Positions 7,298 through 13,504 of a DNA stretch of 64,000 nucleotides are shown one piece after another; position 1 is the stretch's first letter; every line of letters starts with the position of its first letter. Source of the DNA: Fimbriimonadales bacterium (lineage in GTDB: Bacteria > Armatimonadota > Fimbriimonadia > Fimbriimonadales > GBS-DC). The stretch covers positions 2,550,562-2,614,561 of the forward strand of contig AP024673.1 in assembly GCA_025998675.1 (NCBI GenBank), written 5' to 3'. The translations under genes and the position numbers were made by a program. The notes below the pieces were generated by a model. That model was not told the origin of the DNA. It saw only the letters and a program-made list of their open reading frames with translations, and made no database searches.

Positions 7298-7710
7298 GGA
7301 CGCCCATCGCTGCCGACGCCCTCCGCTGGGGAGCGCACCTTCATCTCGCCCGTTGTGGGGTCGCTGTAATAGTCCAGCTCCTCGCCAGAGATGGGGCAGC
7401 GCGGAACCTCGCTCATGTACGGACCGCGATAATACTCTGGATTCATCAAGCTGGGGCGCCCCCATCGGTCCAGCCCGAACTGGGGCGCTTCGGTCGTCGT
7501 CAAGTCGCTCAGGTCGGTCGGGTAAACGCCTGTATCGTGATAGAACACAAGTATCGCATGGCGCGCCTCTGCCAGCACCACACGCAGGCGCGCCTCCGGG
7601 TCGCGCGGCAGGTGATGCGACACGCGCGGCGAAAACGCCGCCAGCACAGCCACACTCATCACCGCCAGCGATAACAACTCCACCATCGTCATTCCGCGTA
7701 GCCAGCGCAT
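7282..7710 (-). CDS. Type IV pilin-like pseudopilin (GspG-like)
   Basis: The protein has 142 residues. The N-terminus MRWLRGMTMVELLSLAVMSV fits a class III signal: a short basic leader, cleavage after Gly, Met in place of the usual Phe, and Glu at +5, followed by one hydrophobic helix. The rest (DPEARLRVVLAEARHAILVF, a DTGVYPTDLSDL segment, GRPSLMNPEYY) resembles GspG-type major pseudopilins with their Pro-rich C-terminal region. The start at 7710 has GGAGG 5 nt upstream; TTG at 7722 is less likely. It would be processed by a prepilin peptidase encoded elsewhere. The pil operon at 58-64 kb is a likely partner, which is an inference. Confidence 0.75.
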   Translation of the reverse strand: MRWLRGMTMVELLSLAVMSVAVLAAFSPRVSHHLPRDPEARLRVVLAEARHAILVFYHDTGVYPTDLSDLTTTEAPQFGLDRWGRPSLMNPEYYRGPYMSEVPRCPISGEELDYYSDPTTGEMKVRSPAEGVGSDGRPYREW

Positions 7711-7778
7711 ATAAACCTCCAACGCCCATCTGTCGGGGTTGTTCCATAGTCGCGTCGCACTTTAGAGCGATTATCGGG

Positions 7779-7784
7779 TATAAT
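7779..7784 (+). promoter_or_regulatory. -10 box upstream of the IscA-type gene
   Basis: TATAAT preceded by CGGG. Transcription should start near 7791, leaving a short leader that includes the GGAGG ribosome site before the ATG at 7805. Confidence 0.6.
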
Positions 7785-7804
7785 TTCCAACACTGGAGGA
7801 CGCT

Positions 7805-8188
7805 ATGGCAATCACGCTATCGGAACGCGCGGCGCATGAGTTGAAAACTTTACTGGACGAATCGGGCATTCAGAACGCGGGGCTTCGCGTCTGGGTTGCT
7901 GGCGGCGGCTGCAGCGGGCTGCAGTACCAGATGGCGATTGACGACGCAGAACCCGAAGCGACCGACCTCGTGTTCGATTCGCACGGCGTCAAAATCTATA
8001 TTGACAGCCTGAGCATCCGCTACATGGACGGCTCGTGCATCGATTATGTGGAGGACATGTTCGGCGGCGGGTTCAAAATCGACAACCCGAACGCTGTCAA
8101 CGGCTGCGGCTGCGGCTCGTCGTTCCAGACCGAGGACGAGATGGGCACGCCGGGCGCGGGCTGCGGCGGTTGCTCGTGCTGCGGATAA
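7805..8188 (+). CDS. IscA/ErpA/HesB-type iron-sulfur cluster carrier
   Basis: The protein has 127 residues, against a usual 105-115. It carries the A-type carrier signature: GGGCSGLQY with the first conserved Cys (about residue 36), and CGCGSSF with the C-x-C pair near residues 100-102. These proteins bind a [2Fe-2S] or [4Fe-4S] cluster and hand it to apo-enzymes. Unusually, the C-terminus continues past the family end with PGAGCGGCSCCG, which adds four cysteines. Whether these bind metal is unknown. The ribosome site TGGAGG lies 7 nt before the ATG. tRNA-Thr begins 25 bp downstream with its own promoter. Confidence 0.9.
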   Translation: MAITLSERAAHELKTLLDESGIQNAGLRVWVAGGGCSGLQYQMAIDDAEPEATDLVFDSHGVKIYIDSLSIRYMDGSCIDYVEDMFGGGFKIDNPNAVNGCGCGSSFQTEDEMGTPGAGCGGCSCCG

Positions 8189-8195
8189 GATTGGG

Positions 8196-8201
8196 TATAC
8201 T
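8196..8201 (+). promoter_or_regulatory. -10 box of tRNA-Thr(CGT)
   Basis: TATACT preceded by TTGGG, 12 nt before the first base of the tRNA. Confidence 0.6.
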
Positions 8202-8213
8202 CTTTCCCCGGAC

Positions 8214-8288
<75 letters not shown>

Positions 8289-8425
8289 CCTCTATCTTGT
8301 GTCCTTGCGCCCCGCATACCTACAATCCCTTGTACCCACATAGCACGGCGCACCATTAGTGCTTGGGTCTTCAGAGGCTTCTCGCAGGCAGGGCACTCCC
8401 AGCAGGATTCAGAGGCGATACGGGG

Positions 8426-8510
8426 TATACTGCTCCCGCGTGTCGCGCCCTAACCGCGATACGCCACGCCAGCGGGTAAGCACATACCGCGCTGGCATTC
8501 TCTCTTTCAG
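8426..8510 (+). ncRNA. Candidate short transcript at the element left end
   Basis: TATACT at 8426-8431, preceded by GGGG, is followed 40 nt later by a hairpin (GCCAGC 8468-8473 with GCTGGC 8491-8496, extended by GGTA/TACC) and then ATTCTCTCTTT. A transcript of about 70-75 nt would result. The only long reading frame here (GTG start) runs antisense through the next gene and does not look like protein. This is a promoter-terminator pair, not a recognised RNA family. Confidence 0.3.
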
Positions 8511-8567
8511 CGTCCCGAATCCGATTCCTGCCGACTCAGCGACAGAAACCGCACACTTCGGAACACC

Positions 8568-8894
8568 TCACCACAGCTCGAAGGAATCTTCCTCTACCCG
8601 CAAGTGCTTCAGCACCAGCTCTACCGCACGCAGTTGTACCTGCGGGTCAGGCGAATCCAGCAGCGCGTACAACGCCGATACCGCCCGATTCTGCAGCACC
8701 AGCAAGCTCGTTCGCGCCTGCTGGCGCAGGTCGTCTAACACCGCCTGCACCTCTGCACGCGCACGCCAGCGGCGAAGCGTCCGCTCGCTCACGCCCAGCC
8801 GACGGGCGGCTTCCGCACAGCTGCGGCTACTCCACAGTGCTTCTGCAATCTGAATCGGTTCCACGCCTATTAGATTGCGGACACCTGCGGACAC
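8568..8894 (-). CDS. Helix-turn-helix protein, terminase small subunit-like
   Basis: The protein has 108 residues. CAEAARRLGVSERTLRRWRA (about residues 27-46) is a clear HTH of the homeodomain/phBC6A51 kind. The C-terminal half (VSALYALLDSPDPQVQLRAV, then a VELVLKHL end) matches the oligomerisation helices of many short phage terminase small subunits. That role would let the element direct packaging, as in phage-inducible islands; a plain transcriptional regulator remains possible. The start is uncertain. GTG at 8894 lies inside an array of GCGGACAC repeats. An alternative GTG at 8864 would leave those repeats upstream as operators. Confidence 0.6.
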   Translation of the reverse strand: MSAGVRNLIGVEPIQIAEALWSSRSCAEAARRLGVSERTLRRWRARAEVQAVLDDLRQQARTSLLVLQNRAVSALYALLDSPDPQVQLRAVELVLKHLRVEEDSFELW

Positions 8895-9135
8895 AAGCGG
8901 ACACAGCCGCCGATTCTCGCCTCACCACGCAGGGGCAGGCGGGCGCAACGCCCCACGCACAACGCCCGCCAGCAGGCGCACAGTACGGCTCCAGTGGGCG
9001 CACAGGCGACACATAGCGGACACAAACGGACACGCCTCAGCCCCACGCCTCTGGGCGTGGGGCGTCAGAGGGTGTGCCCAGCGCAGGGGCTGCCCACTGC
9101 GCCTGCAGGCGGACACGCACGGGCAAGGGCGACAC
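8877..9135. repeat. GCGGACAC direct-repeat array (iterons or operators)
   Basis: Exact GCGGACAC at 8877, 8887, 8897, 9016 and 9109, with a one-base variant at 9026, and two GGCGACAC at 9005 and 9128. The first three are spaced exactly 10 bp apart, one helical turn. The array fills the divergent region between the HTH gene and the sigma-r4-like gene, where an origin or operator would be expected. Confidence 0.75.
9041..9062. repeat. Hairpin CCCCACGCC / GGCGTGGGG inside the iteron region
   Basis: A 9-bp perfect stem with a 4-nt loop (9050-9053). A longer relative with the same CACGCC/GGCGTG core lies at 9478-9511. Neither has a T-run, so they are structural rather than terminators. Confidence 0.6.
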
Positions 9136-9153
9136 ACAGGGTATGCTACCGCC

Positions 9154-9396
9154 ATGCAATCAGCGGTTCACTTCCCAGAGGAAACCGAAACCGAGTTCTG
9201 GGAACGCCTCGCACTGCGCGTAGACTTGCAACGCGCCCTGCACACACTCACGCCACAGGAACGCGCCCTGCTCGACGCCCTGCTTGCAGGCACGCCGCTC
9301 CAGCAAGCGGGCAGGCAGCTCGGAATCCGCAACGCGCCAGCGGTCTGGCACGCACTGCAGGCGCGTCTACGCGCAGCCCTCAGCGGGTACGGGTAA
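9154..9396 (+). CDS. Sigma-70 region 4-like small HTH protein
   Basis: The protein has 80 residues. LTPQERALLDALLAGTPLQQ, followed by AGRQLGIRNAPAVWHALQ, reads as the helix-turn-helix of sigma region 4 or a phage late-activator-like domain. It is the only element gene on the plus strand apart from any outward reading at the right end. A TATGCT -10-like box lies 6 nt upstream of ATG 9154 and no Shine-Dalgarno sequence is seen. As the divergent partner of the terminase-like gene it could be a regulator of the element; that is an inference. Confidence 0.5.
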   Translation: MQSAVHFPEETETEFWERLALRVDLQRALHTLTPQERALLDALLAGTPLQQAGRQLGIRNAPAVWHALQARLRAALSGYG

Positions 9397-9477
9397 TCAG
9401 GGGTTCCCGACTCTATAAGGGCAGTTCCAGAGTTCCACAATCCGACACAGCGCAGGTCAGGCGGGCACGGCAGGCAG

Positions 9478-9511
9478 CCGCCGCCTCACGCCCTTAGGCG
9501 TGGGGCGGCGG
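9478..9511. repeat. Long GC hairpin with CACGCC/GGCGTG core
   Basis: CCGCCGCC-TCACGCC pairs with GGCGTGG-GGCGGCGG around a CTTA loop. It lies between the ends of the sigma-r4-like gene (plus) and the VRR-NUC gene (minus), and may act as a bidirectional 3' hairpin. No T-run follows. Confidence 0.55.
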
Positions 9512-9538
9512 CGTCAGGGGCGTTCCCTCGCGCACAGC

Positions 9539-9859
9539 CTACCCCAGAATCGCCACAATCGCGCTCCAATCGCGGGGCGTCCATACATACACCTCCACGC
9601 CTGCACAGCCAGCCAGCGCGTCCAGCCACGCCTGCTGCTGGGGCGACGGGCGTCTACCCTCGCGCTTCAGCTCCACGAATAGCACGCGCCCGCCTCGCGC
9701 AAGCACCAAATCAGGAAACCCCGCGTCGCCCTGAATCGGCGTCAGCCACCTGCCGCGCCTGTCAAGGGCGGGGCGGGTATGGTGTACCCGCCAGCCCTTC
9801 AGCCGCGCCAGCTCCAGCAGCGTGCGCTGAAACTCCTGCTCACTCGCGAAGCTCAGCAT
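9539..9859 (-). CDS. VRR-NUC domain nuclease
   Basis: The protein has 106 residues and consists of a complete stand-alone VRR-NUC domain. GDAGFPDLVLARGGRVLFVE, then LKREGRRPSPQQQAWLDALA, contains the PD...ExK catalytic core (Asp in FPDLV, Glu and Lys in VELK) and the downstream Gln motif of this PD-(D/E)xK family. Phage members act as Holliday-junction or flap nucleases in replication and recombination. The ATG lies inside the 3' end of the next upstream gene (20-bp overlap). It is the last gene of the minus-strand replication run. Confidence 0.85.
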   Translation of the reverse strand: MLSFASEQEFQRTLLELARLKGWRVHHTRPALDRRGRWLTPIQGDAGFPDLVLARGGRVLFVELKREGRRPSPQQQAWLDALAGCAGVEVYVWTPRDWSAIVAILG

Positions 9860-10067
9860 GCGCTACAATCTCACCTGCAAGGCGTACCTTCGCAATCGCC
9901 TTCGCCAGCTCGCCTCGCACCGCGAAACGGCGACGGCTCCTGCCCTGCGACACAATCAGCACTACCTCGCCCTCGCGCGGCTCGAAGTCCACACTGAACG
10001 CGCCTGCGAAGTAGCACGCGCCTGAATCGCCGACATAGATTGTCAGAGTTCGGGGGCGTTCCGTCAT
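9840..10067 (-). CDS. Element hypothetical protein, 75 aa
   Basis: I do not recognise this family. It is a small beta-rich protein (TLTIYVGDSGACYFAGAFSV, then GEVVLIVSQGRSRRRFAVRG). It overlaps the upstream gene by 4 bp (ATGA) and the downstream VRR-NUC gene by 20 bp, so it is a member of the same operon and is probably translated. Confidence 0.65.
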   Translation of the reverse strand: MTERPRTLTIYVGDSGACYFAGAFSVDFEPREGEVVLIVSQGRSRRRFAVRGELAKAIAKVRLAGEIVAHAELRE

Positions 10068-10423
10068 GGCTGCACCTCCAGTCTTAACTGCGCGTCGCTG
10101 GGGTCTTCCACACTCCAGCGCGAAAGCGCAACGGCATACTGCTTCCCATAGCCGTACTCCAGTTCCCAGCGATACGACTCGAAACGCGCCGCCGAGATAC
10201 GGTACACGCGCCCCGTGTCGGTATCCCGAATCTCCAGCGCGTCAAAGTGCCGACGCCACCTGTCGTACATTCGCGCGTCTATCGCAATCGCAGGCGGCTT
10301 CCGTAGCAGGTGAACGCTGCTCCGAATCTCCTTAATCAGCGTGCGGTTGCAGATCACGCCTCTGAGCTTGCCCTGTGCGCCGCGAATCTCTATCGGGCGC
10401 ATGTTCGGTACAATCGTTCCCAC
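10064..10423 (-). CDS. Element hypothetical protein, 119 aa
   Basis: I do not recognise this family. The start GTG at 10423 is chosen because AGGAGGT lies 7 nt upstream on the minus strand; the in-frame GTG at 10432 would place the ribosome site too close. The sequence is mixed alpha/beta with several Arg and Tyr (MRPIEIRGAQGKLRGVICNR, then a ALEIRDTDTGRVYRIS strand). It overlaps the 75-aa gene by 4 bp (ATGA). Confidence 0.65.
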   Translation of the reverse strand: MGTIVPNMRPIEIRGAQGKLRGVICNRTLIKEIRSSVHLLRKPPAIAIDARMYDRWRRHFDALEIRDTDTGRVYRISAARFESYRWELEYGYGKQYAVALSRWSVEDPSDAQLRLEVQP

Positions 10424-10480
10424 GAATATCACCTCCTAACGGGGGCGGGCGTGTGCCAGCACGCCCAGCCCCTGTTCTGC

Positions 10481-10852
10481 TTAGTGGAACGGGTCCGCGT
10501 TGCCCTCGTCAGGCAGCAGGTCTTCAACGGCGTTGTATTCCGTGCCGTCGTCTTTGCGCTTGCGCACAACGGTAGCAATCGCCGTCTTACCCACCAGCGC
10601 GTCGAAGTTCACCTGTTCACCAGGCTTTATGGCGCGTCCGAGCAGCGCCGCCGCCCAGCGCACGCACTTGGCGTTCAGGCTCTCCGACACGCTGGAATAG
10701 GCAATCAGCGTCTTGCCGTGATCCAGCACGCTGAAAGTCCAGCGGAGCTGCTGCCCGAATTGACCGTCGGCAAGCTCAATCGCCGTCAGCTCGACGCGAT
10801 ACTCTCCCGTCGGAATCGGGGCGTTCTCCCGTACAGTGATTGTAATCGGCAT
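10481..10852 (-). CDS. DUF669-like phage ssDNA-binding-type protein
   Basis: The protein has 123 residues. IPTGEYRVELTAIELADGQF, then LRWTFSVLDHGKTLIAYSSV, followed by an Ala-rich helix and a LVGKTAIATVVRKRKDDGTE strand pair, has the layout of DUF669 and related phage replication proteins, thought to bind ssDNA like an SSB. Directly upstream is the primase-helicase, which fits. GGAGGG precedes the ATG. Assignment rests on pattern and context. Confidence 0.6.
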   Translation of the reverse strand: MPITITVRENAPIPTGEYRVELTAIELADGQFGQQLRWTFSVLDHGKTLIAYSSVSESLNAKCVRWAAALLGRAIKPGEQVNFDALVGKTAIATVVRKRKDDGTEYNAVEDLLPDEGNADPFH

Positions 10853-10856
10853 GTGA

Positions 10857-13232
10857 TTAACCCTCCTCTAAGGTGAGTTGCGCGGGGGTTCTACCCCCGT
10901 CGCCGTTGCGTAGTGTGGTATGGTGTGCTGGCGCTGCAGGTGAACCTGCAGCGTCCAATCTGTGCAGCAGGGCAGTTGCCCGCGCAACGGCGGGCGTGCC
11001 CGCCAGCTGCTGGGCAGCCGTGAGCCAGCCCGCCATATCGCCCTGAATCGCGTAGCCGTCTACCGTCAGCGGCGGGAAGCCCCGCGCCTCTGCGAATGCC
11101 AGCATAACGCGCACGGCGTCCGCCTCCTCTGGCGTAAGGGCGAAGGAATCTTCAGGGCTACTCTGGCGGGCAAGGAAATCGTCTATCGCGTCCCACACCA
11201 GCGGCGTGCGATTCTGAAAGGCGTCAGGCATAAGCGGCGGCGCAGGTTGCCCGTCAGTGCCTGCAGGCGATTCGTGCATTTGTGCATTTGTGCACTCGAT
11301 AGGGGAATTGCACGAATGCACGAATGCACAAAAGCGATAGGGGTTCCCTTTCTTGCCTGTTCCCTCGCGCTCTACTTGCCTCTCCGCATACAGCTCCTGC
11401 AGCGCGTCATAAACCGTGCGCCGCGAATATCCCGTCAGGCATTCGGTCAGTTCGTCTACTGTCGCCTCGCCCAACGCCTGCAACGCCTCCAGCACCTTCG
11501 CCTTCGCGTCCGCTCGCTTCTGCTCGCTCAGCACCTCGCTGGCAACGCCCTTCACAGCGTAGGTGGAGCCGTCTTCAGCCAGCTCCAGCACCAGCGCGTC
11601 AGGCGTGAACGCCCAGAGCCGACTGGCGACGGGCGTCAGCAATCGCTGGCGCGAATGCTCCCGCACAGGCGCAAGCAGCAGTATCGCGTCCACCTCAGCC
11701 GTGAACGCATGGGAACCCGCAATATCGCCTACCTCGCCCTCTGGCGAAAGATTCTTCCTGGTGTGGTGGGCAAAGACAATCGCCGTGCGGGGCAGGTCGT
11801 TCACCAAGTCCACAAAGTACGACAGAGCCGCCGACACCGACGCCGAATCGTTCTCGTCGCGAATCTGCGCAAAGCGGCGAATGGTGTCCACTATCACAAT
11901 ATCGGGAGCCTCGCGCAGGATAGCCTTCGCCCAGTTCTCAGGGTGGGCGCGAGGAATCTCATTCAGATACAAGCTCGCCAGTTCGGGATACTGCTTCAGG
12001 CGCAGGTTCCACACAGCCGTAGGCTCCTCAGTCAGGTACACCACCTTCAGCCCAAGCCTCAGCCACTCACGGCAGGCGTGTATCATTAGCGTGGTCTTAC
12101 CTGCTTTGGGGTGTGCGCCCAGCAGGGTGATTGTGCCCCGCGCTATCAGCCCGTCAGTTCCCAAGAGGGGCAGGTACTCCACCTCGCGGGATTCCGCACG
12201 GGCGAGTATCTCGCTCAGCGGCGCGAAGGTGGGTATCCCGTCCCACGAATCGGATTCGTGCATTTGTGCATTCGTGCATTCCTCTATGGGAGTGCACGAA
12301 TGCAATAATCCTGCAATCGCCTCTCGAAACCGCTCGCCGTCGCCGCCCACCTGCAGGTACAGCTCGTTCGCGTCCTTCACGCCCTCAGGCAGCTCCAGCA
12401 CCCGCACGCGCTCCTGCAGCTCCAGCGGGCAGGTGTGCCCCAGCTTCTCCAACAGCTGCCGCCCAGCGGCGTCGGCGTCGGGGATTATGCAGATTCGCGC
12501 GAAGCGTTTCAGCGGCTCCCACCATGCCTCGCGCCACACGCTCGCGCCAGGGATCCCCAGCGCGGGCATACCCGCGTGCCACAGCGTCAGCGCGTCCGTT
12601 TCACCTTCACACAGATAGACAGTTTCCGAATCGTCCCATAAGGGCAGATTCCACAGCCCATACATACAGGGGCGATTCCCACGCGCCCAGCTGAAGCGGT
12701 TCTCGCCCTCCAGCGCGTGGCGGTAGCGCGTCGCTACCTGATTGCCGTCGGCGTCCAGATAGGGGATAGCGACTCCGCGTTCGCACTCGATCAGTCCCCA
12801 CTCACGCAGCAGCAGCGCGTTCAGTCCCTTCGCGTCCGCGTAGGCGTCTACCGTGAGGCGTTCATGAGAAGATTCTGCGGGCGCGGGCGTGGAGCCGTTG
12901 CGCTGGTGTGTGCGCTGGCTGGGCAGGATTATGTTTGCGCGTGGGGGTTCCACTCTAGCCAGCTGGCACAGCGTGCGCCACACCGCCTCTTGCGAGCAGC
13001 CCGCTTTACAGTGTACGAGTAGCGTCCCGTCGGGGGTCTCGGTCAGCGACAGCGACGGGTTCCTGTCGCCGCGTTTCTTGCCATGACCAGGCACAGGGCA
13101 GCTCACCATATAGCTCCCGTCATGCTGTGGACGGCGGTTCTTCAGGTGGGGTAAAATATCGTCAAGGCGCAGGTTGGAACCCTTTACGCCTTGCCCCCTG
13201 CCTACATGGTGGGGGGCGTGTCCGTTTCTCAT
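10857..13232 (-). CDS. Primase-helicase (zinc finger, TOPRIM, RecA-like ATPase) of the element
   Basis: The protein has 791 residues. Residues 45-79 hold a CHC-type zinc motif (C45, H50, C75, C79). Residues 205-260 are TOPRIM-like (VYLCEGETDALTLWHAG and IIPDADAAGRQ). Residues 370-500 are a RepA/DnaB-type ATPase, with Walker A GAHPKAGKTT and Walker B IVIVD. A winged-helix-like segment follows near 585-630 (VDELTECLTGYSRRTVYDAL). The protein should prime and unwind the element's DNA. Two near-identical peptides (HSCTPIEECTNAQMHES near 311 and HSCNSPIECTNAQMHES near 640) are encoded by two iteron clusters. The ATG overlaps the 60-aa gene's stop (ATGA) and GGAGGG lies 8 nt upstream. Confidence 0.85.
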   Translation of the reverse strand: MRNGHAPHHVGRGQGVKGSNLRLDDILPHLKNRRPQHDGSYMVSCPVPGHGKKRGDRNPSLSLTETPDGTLLVHCKAGCSQEAVWRTLCQLARVEPPRANIILPSQRTHQRNGSTPAPAESSHERLTVDAYADAKGLNALLLREWGLIECERGVAIPYLDADGNQVATRYRHALEGENRFSWARGNRPCMYGLWNLPLWDDSETVYLCEGETDALTLWHAGMPALGIPGASVWREAWWEPLKRFARICIIPDADAAGRQLLEKLGHTCPLELQERVRVLELPEGVKDANELYLQVGGDGERFREAIAGLLHSCTPIEECTNAQMHESDSWDGIPTFAPLSEILARAESREVEYLPLLGTDGLIARGTITLLGAHPKAGKTTLMIHACREWLRLGLKVVYLTEEPTAVWNLRLKQYPELASLYLNEIPRAHPENWAKAILREAPDIVIVDTIRRFAQIRDENDSASVSAALSYFVDLVNDLPRTAIVFAHHTRKNLSPEGEVGDIAGSHAFTAEVDAILLLAPVREHSRQRLLTPVASRLWAFTPDALVLELAEDGSTYAVKGVASEVLSEQKRADAKAKVLEALQALGEATVDELTECLTGYSRRTVYDALQELYAERQVEREGTGKKGNPYRFCAFVHSCNSPIECTNAQMHESPAGTDGQPAPPLMPDAFQNRTPLVWDAIDDFLARQSSPEDSFALTPEEADAVRVMLAFAEARGFPPLTVDGYAIQGDMAGWLTAAQQLAGTPAVARATALLHRLDAAGSPAAPAHHTTLRNGDGGRTPAQLTLEEG
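11271..11332. repeat. Iteron dyad 1: three 8-bp repeats, 14-bp spacer, three inverted repeats
   Basis: TTCGTGCA, TTTGTGCA, TTTGTGCA (11271-11294, tandem with no gaps), spacer CTCGATAGGGGAAT, then TGCACGAA, TGCACGAA, TGCACAAA (11309-11332). The two halves are reverse complements apart from the C/T alternation. The whole array is in coding frame within the primase-helicase gene. Confidence 0.9.
12255..12308. repeat. Iteron dyad 2, same architecture
   Basis: TTCGTGCA, TTTGTGCA, TTCGTGCA (12255-12278), a 14-bp spacer (TTCCTCTATGGGAG), then TGCACGAA and a decayed TGCAATAA. Both dyads read in the same codon phase and encode nearly the same peptide, so this is one duplicated unit. Confidence 0.88.
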
Positions 13233-13411
13233 GAGGCGTTCCCTCCTTGCGCCTGCTCCTGCTCGCGCCGAATCGCCTCTACTTCCTCACGCAGGGCTTC
13301 GGCAAGGATTGCTCGCGCCTCGTCAGTCATGCGCCGATAGTTGCGCTTCGCTCGGCGTTTCAGTGCCTCTCGCAGTATTGGCTCGTTGTAGAGCAGTTCC
13401 CACAGTGGCAT
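13229..13411 (-). CDS. Element hypothetical protein, 60 aa
   Basis: I do not recognise this family. The short helical protein is rich in Arg and Glu (EALKRRAKRNYRRMTDEARA, then ILAEALREEVEAIRREQEQA), which suggests a nucleic-acid-binding or regulatory peptide. AGGTGAAG precedes the ATG at 13411. Its stop overlaps the primase start (ATGA), so it is the first gene of the replication operon and translationally couples to it. Confidence 0.65.
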   Translation of the reverse strand: MPLWELLYNEPILREALKRRAKRNYRRMTDEARAILAEALREEVEAIRREQEQAQGGNAS

Positions 13412-13426
13412 ATCGCTTCACCTGTG

Positions 13427-13500
13427 GGATAGTATGCAAGGTGGAGGGTGTATACCATCAATACCTATCGGGAATTGTGGGCGAAAGTATACACTTTTTG
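13427..13500 (-). promoter_or_regulatory. Replication-operon promoter and inverted GTGTATAC boxes
   Basis: Upstream of the 60-aa gene lies a CATACT -10-like box near 13427-13433 (minus strand). Two inverted boxes follow on the plus strand: GTGTATACC at 13448-13456 and AGTATACAC at 13487-13495. Their mirror placement about 30 bp apart suggests an operator, or opposing promoters. Confidence 0.4.
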
Positions 13501-13504
13501 GGTC

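Noticed and set aside
8435-8853. GTG-initiated plus-strand frame after the TATACT box in the element's left end
   Set aside because: It is antisense to the better-supported HTH gene and its translation is Ser/Thr/Arg-rich without protein features.
9539-10852. Defence or restriction cassette in the element (VRR-NUC nuclease plus unknown partners)
   Set aside because: The nuclease is a single-domain phage replication type in one run with the primase and DUF669-like gene; there is no methylase, specificity subunit or toxin-antitoxin pattern.
11271-12308. Short tandem repeats as a CRISPR array
   Set aside because: The units are 8 bp, immediately tandem and inverted around a 14-bp spacer; there are no 25-40 bp repeats with unique spacers and no cas genes.
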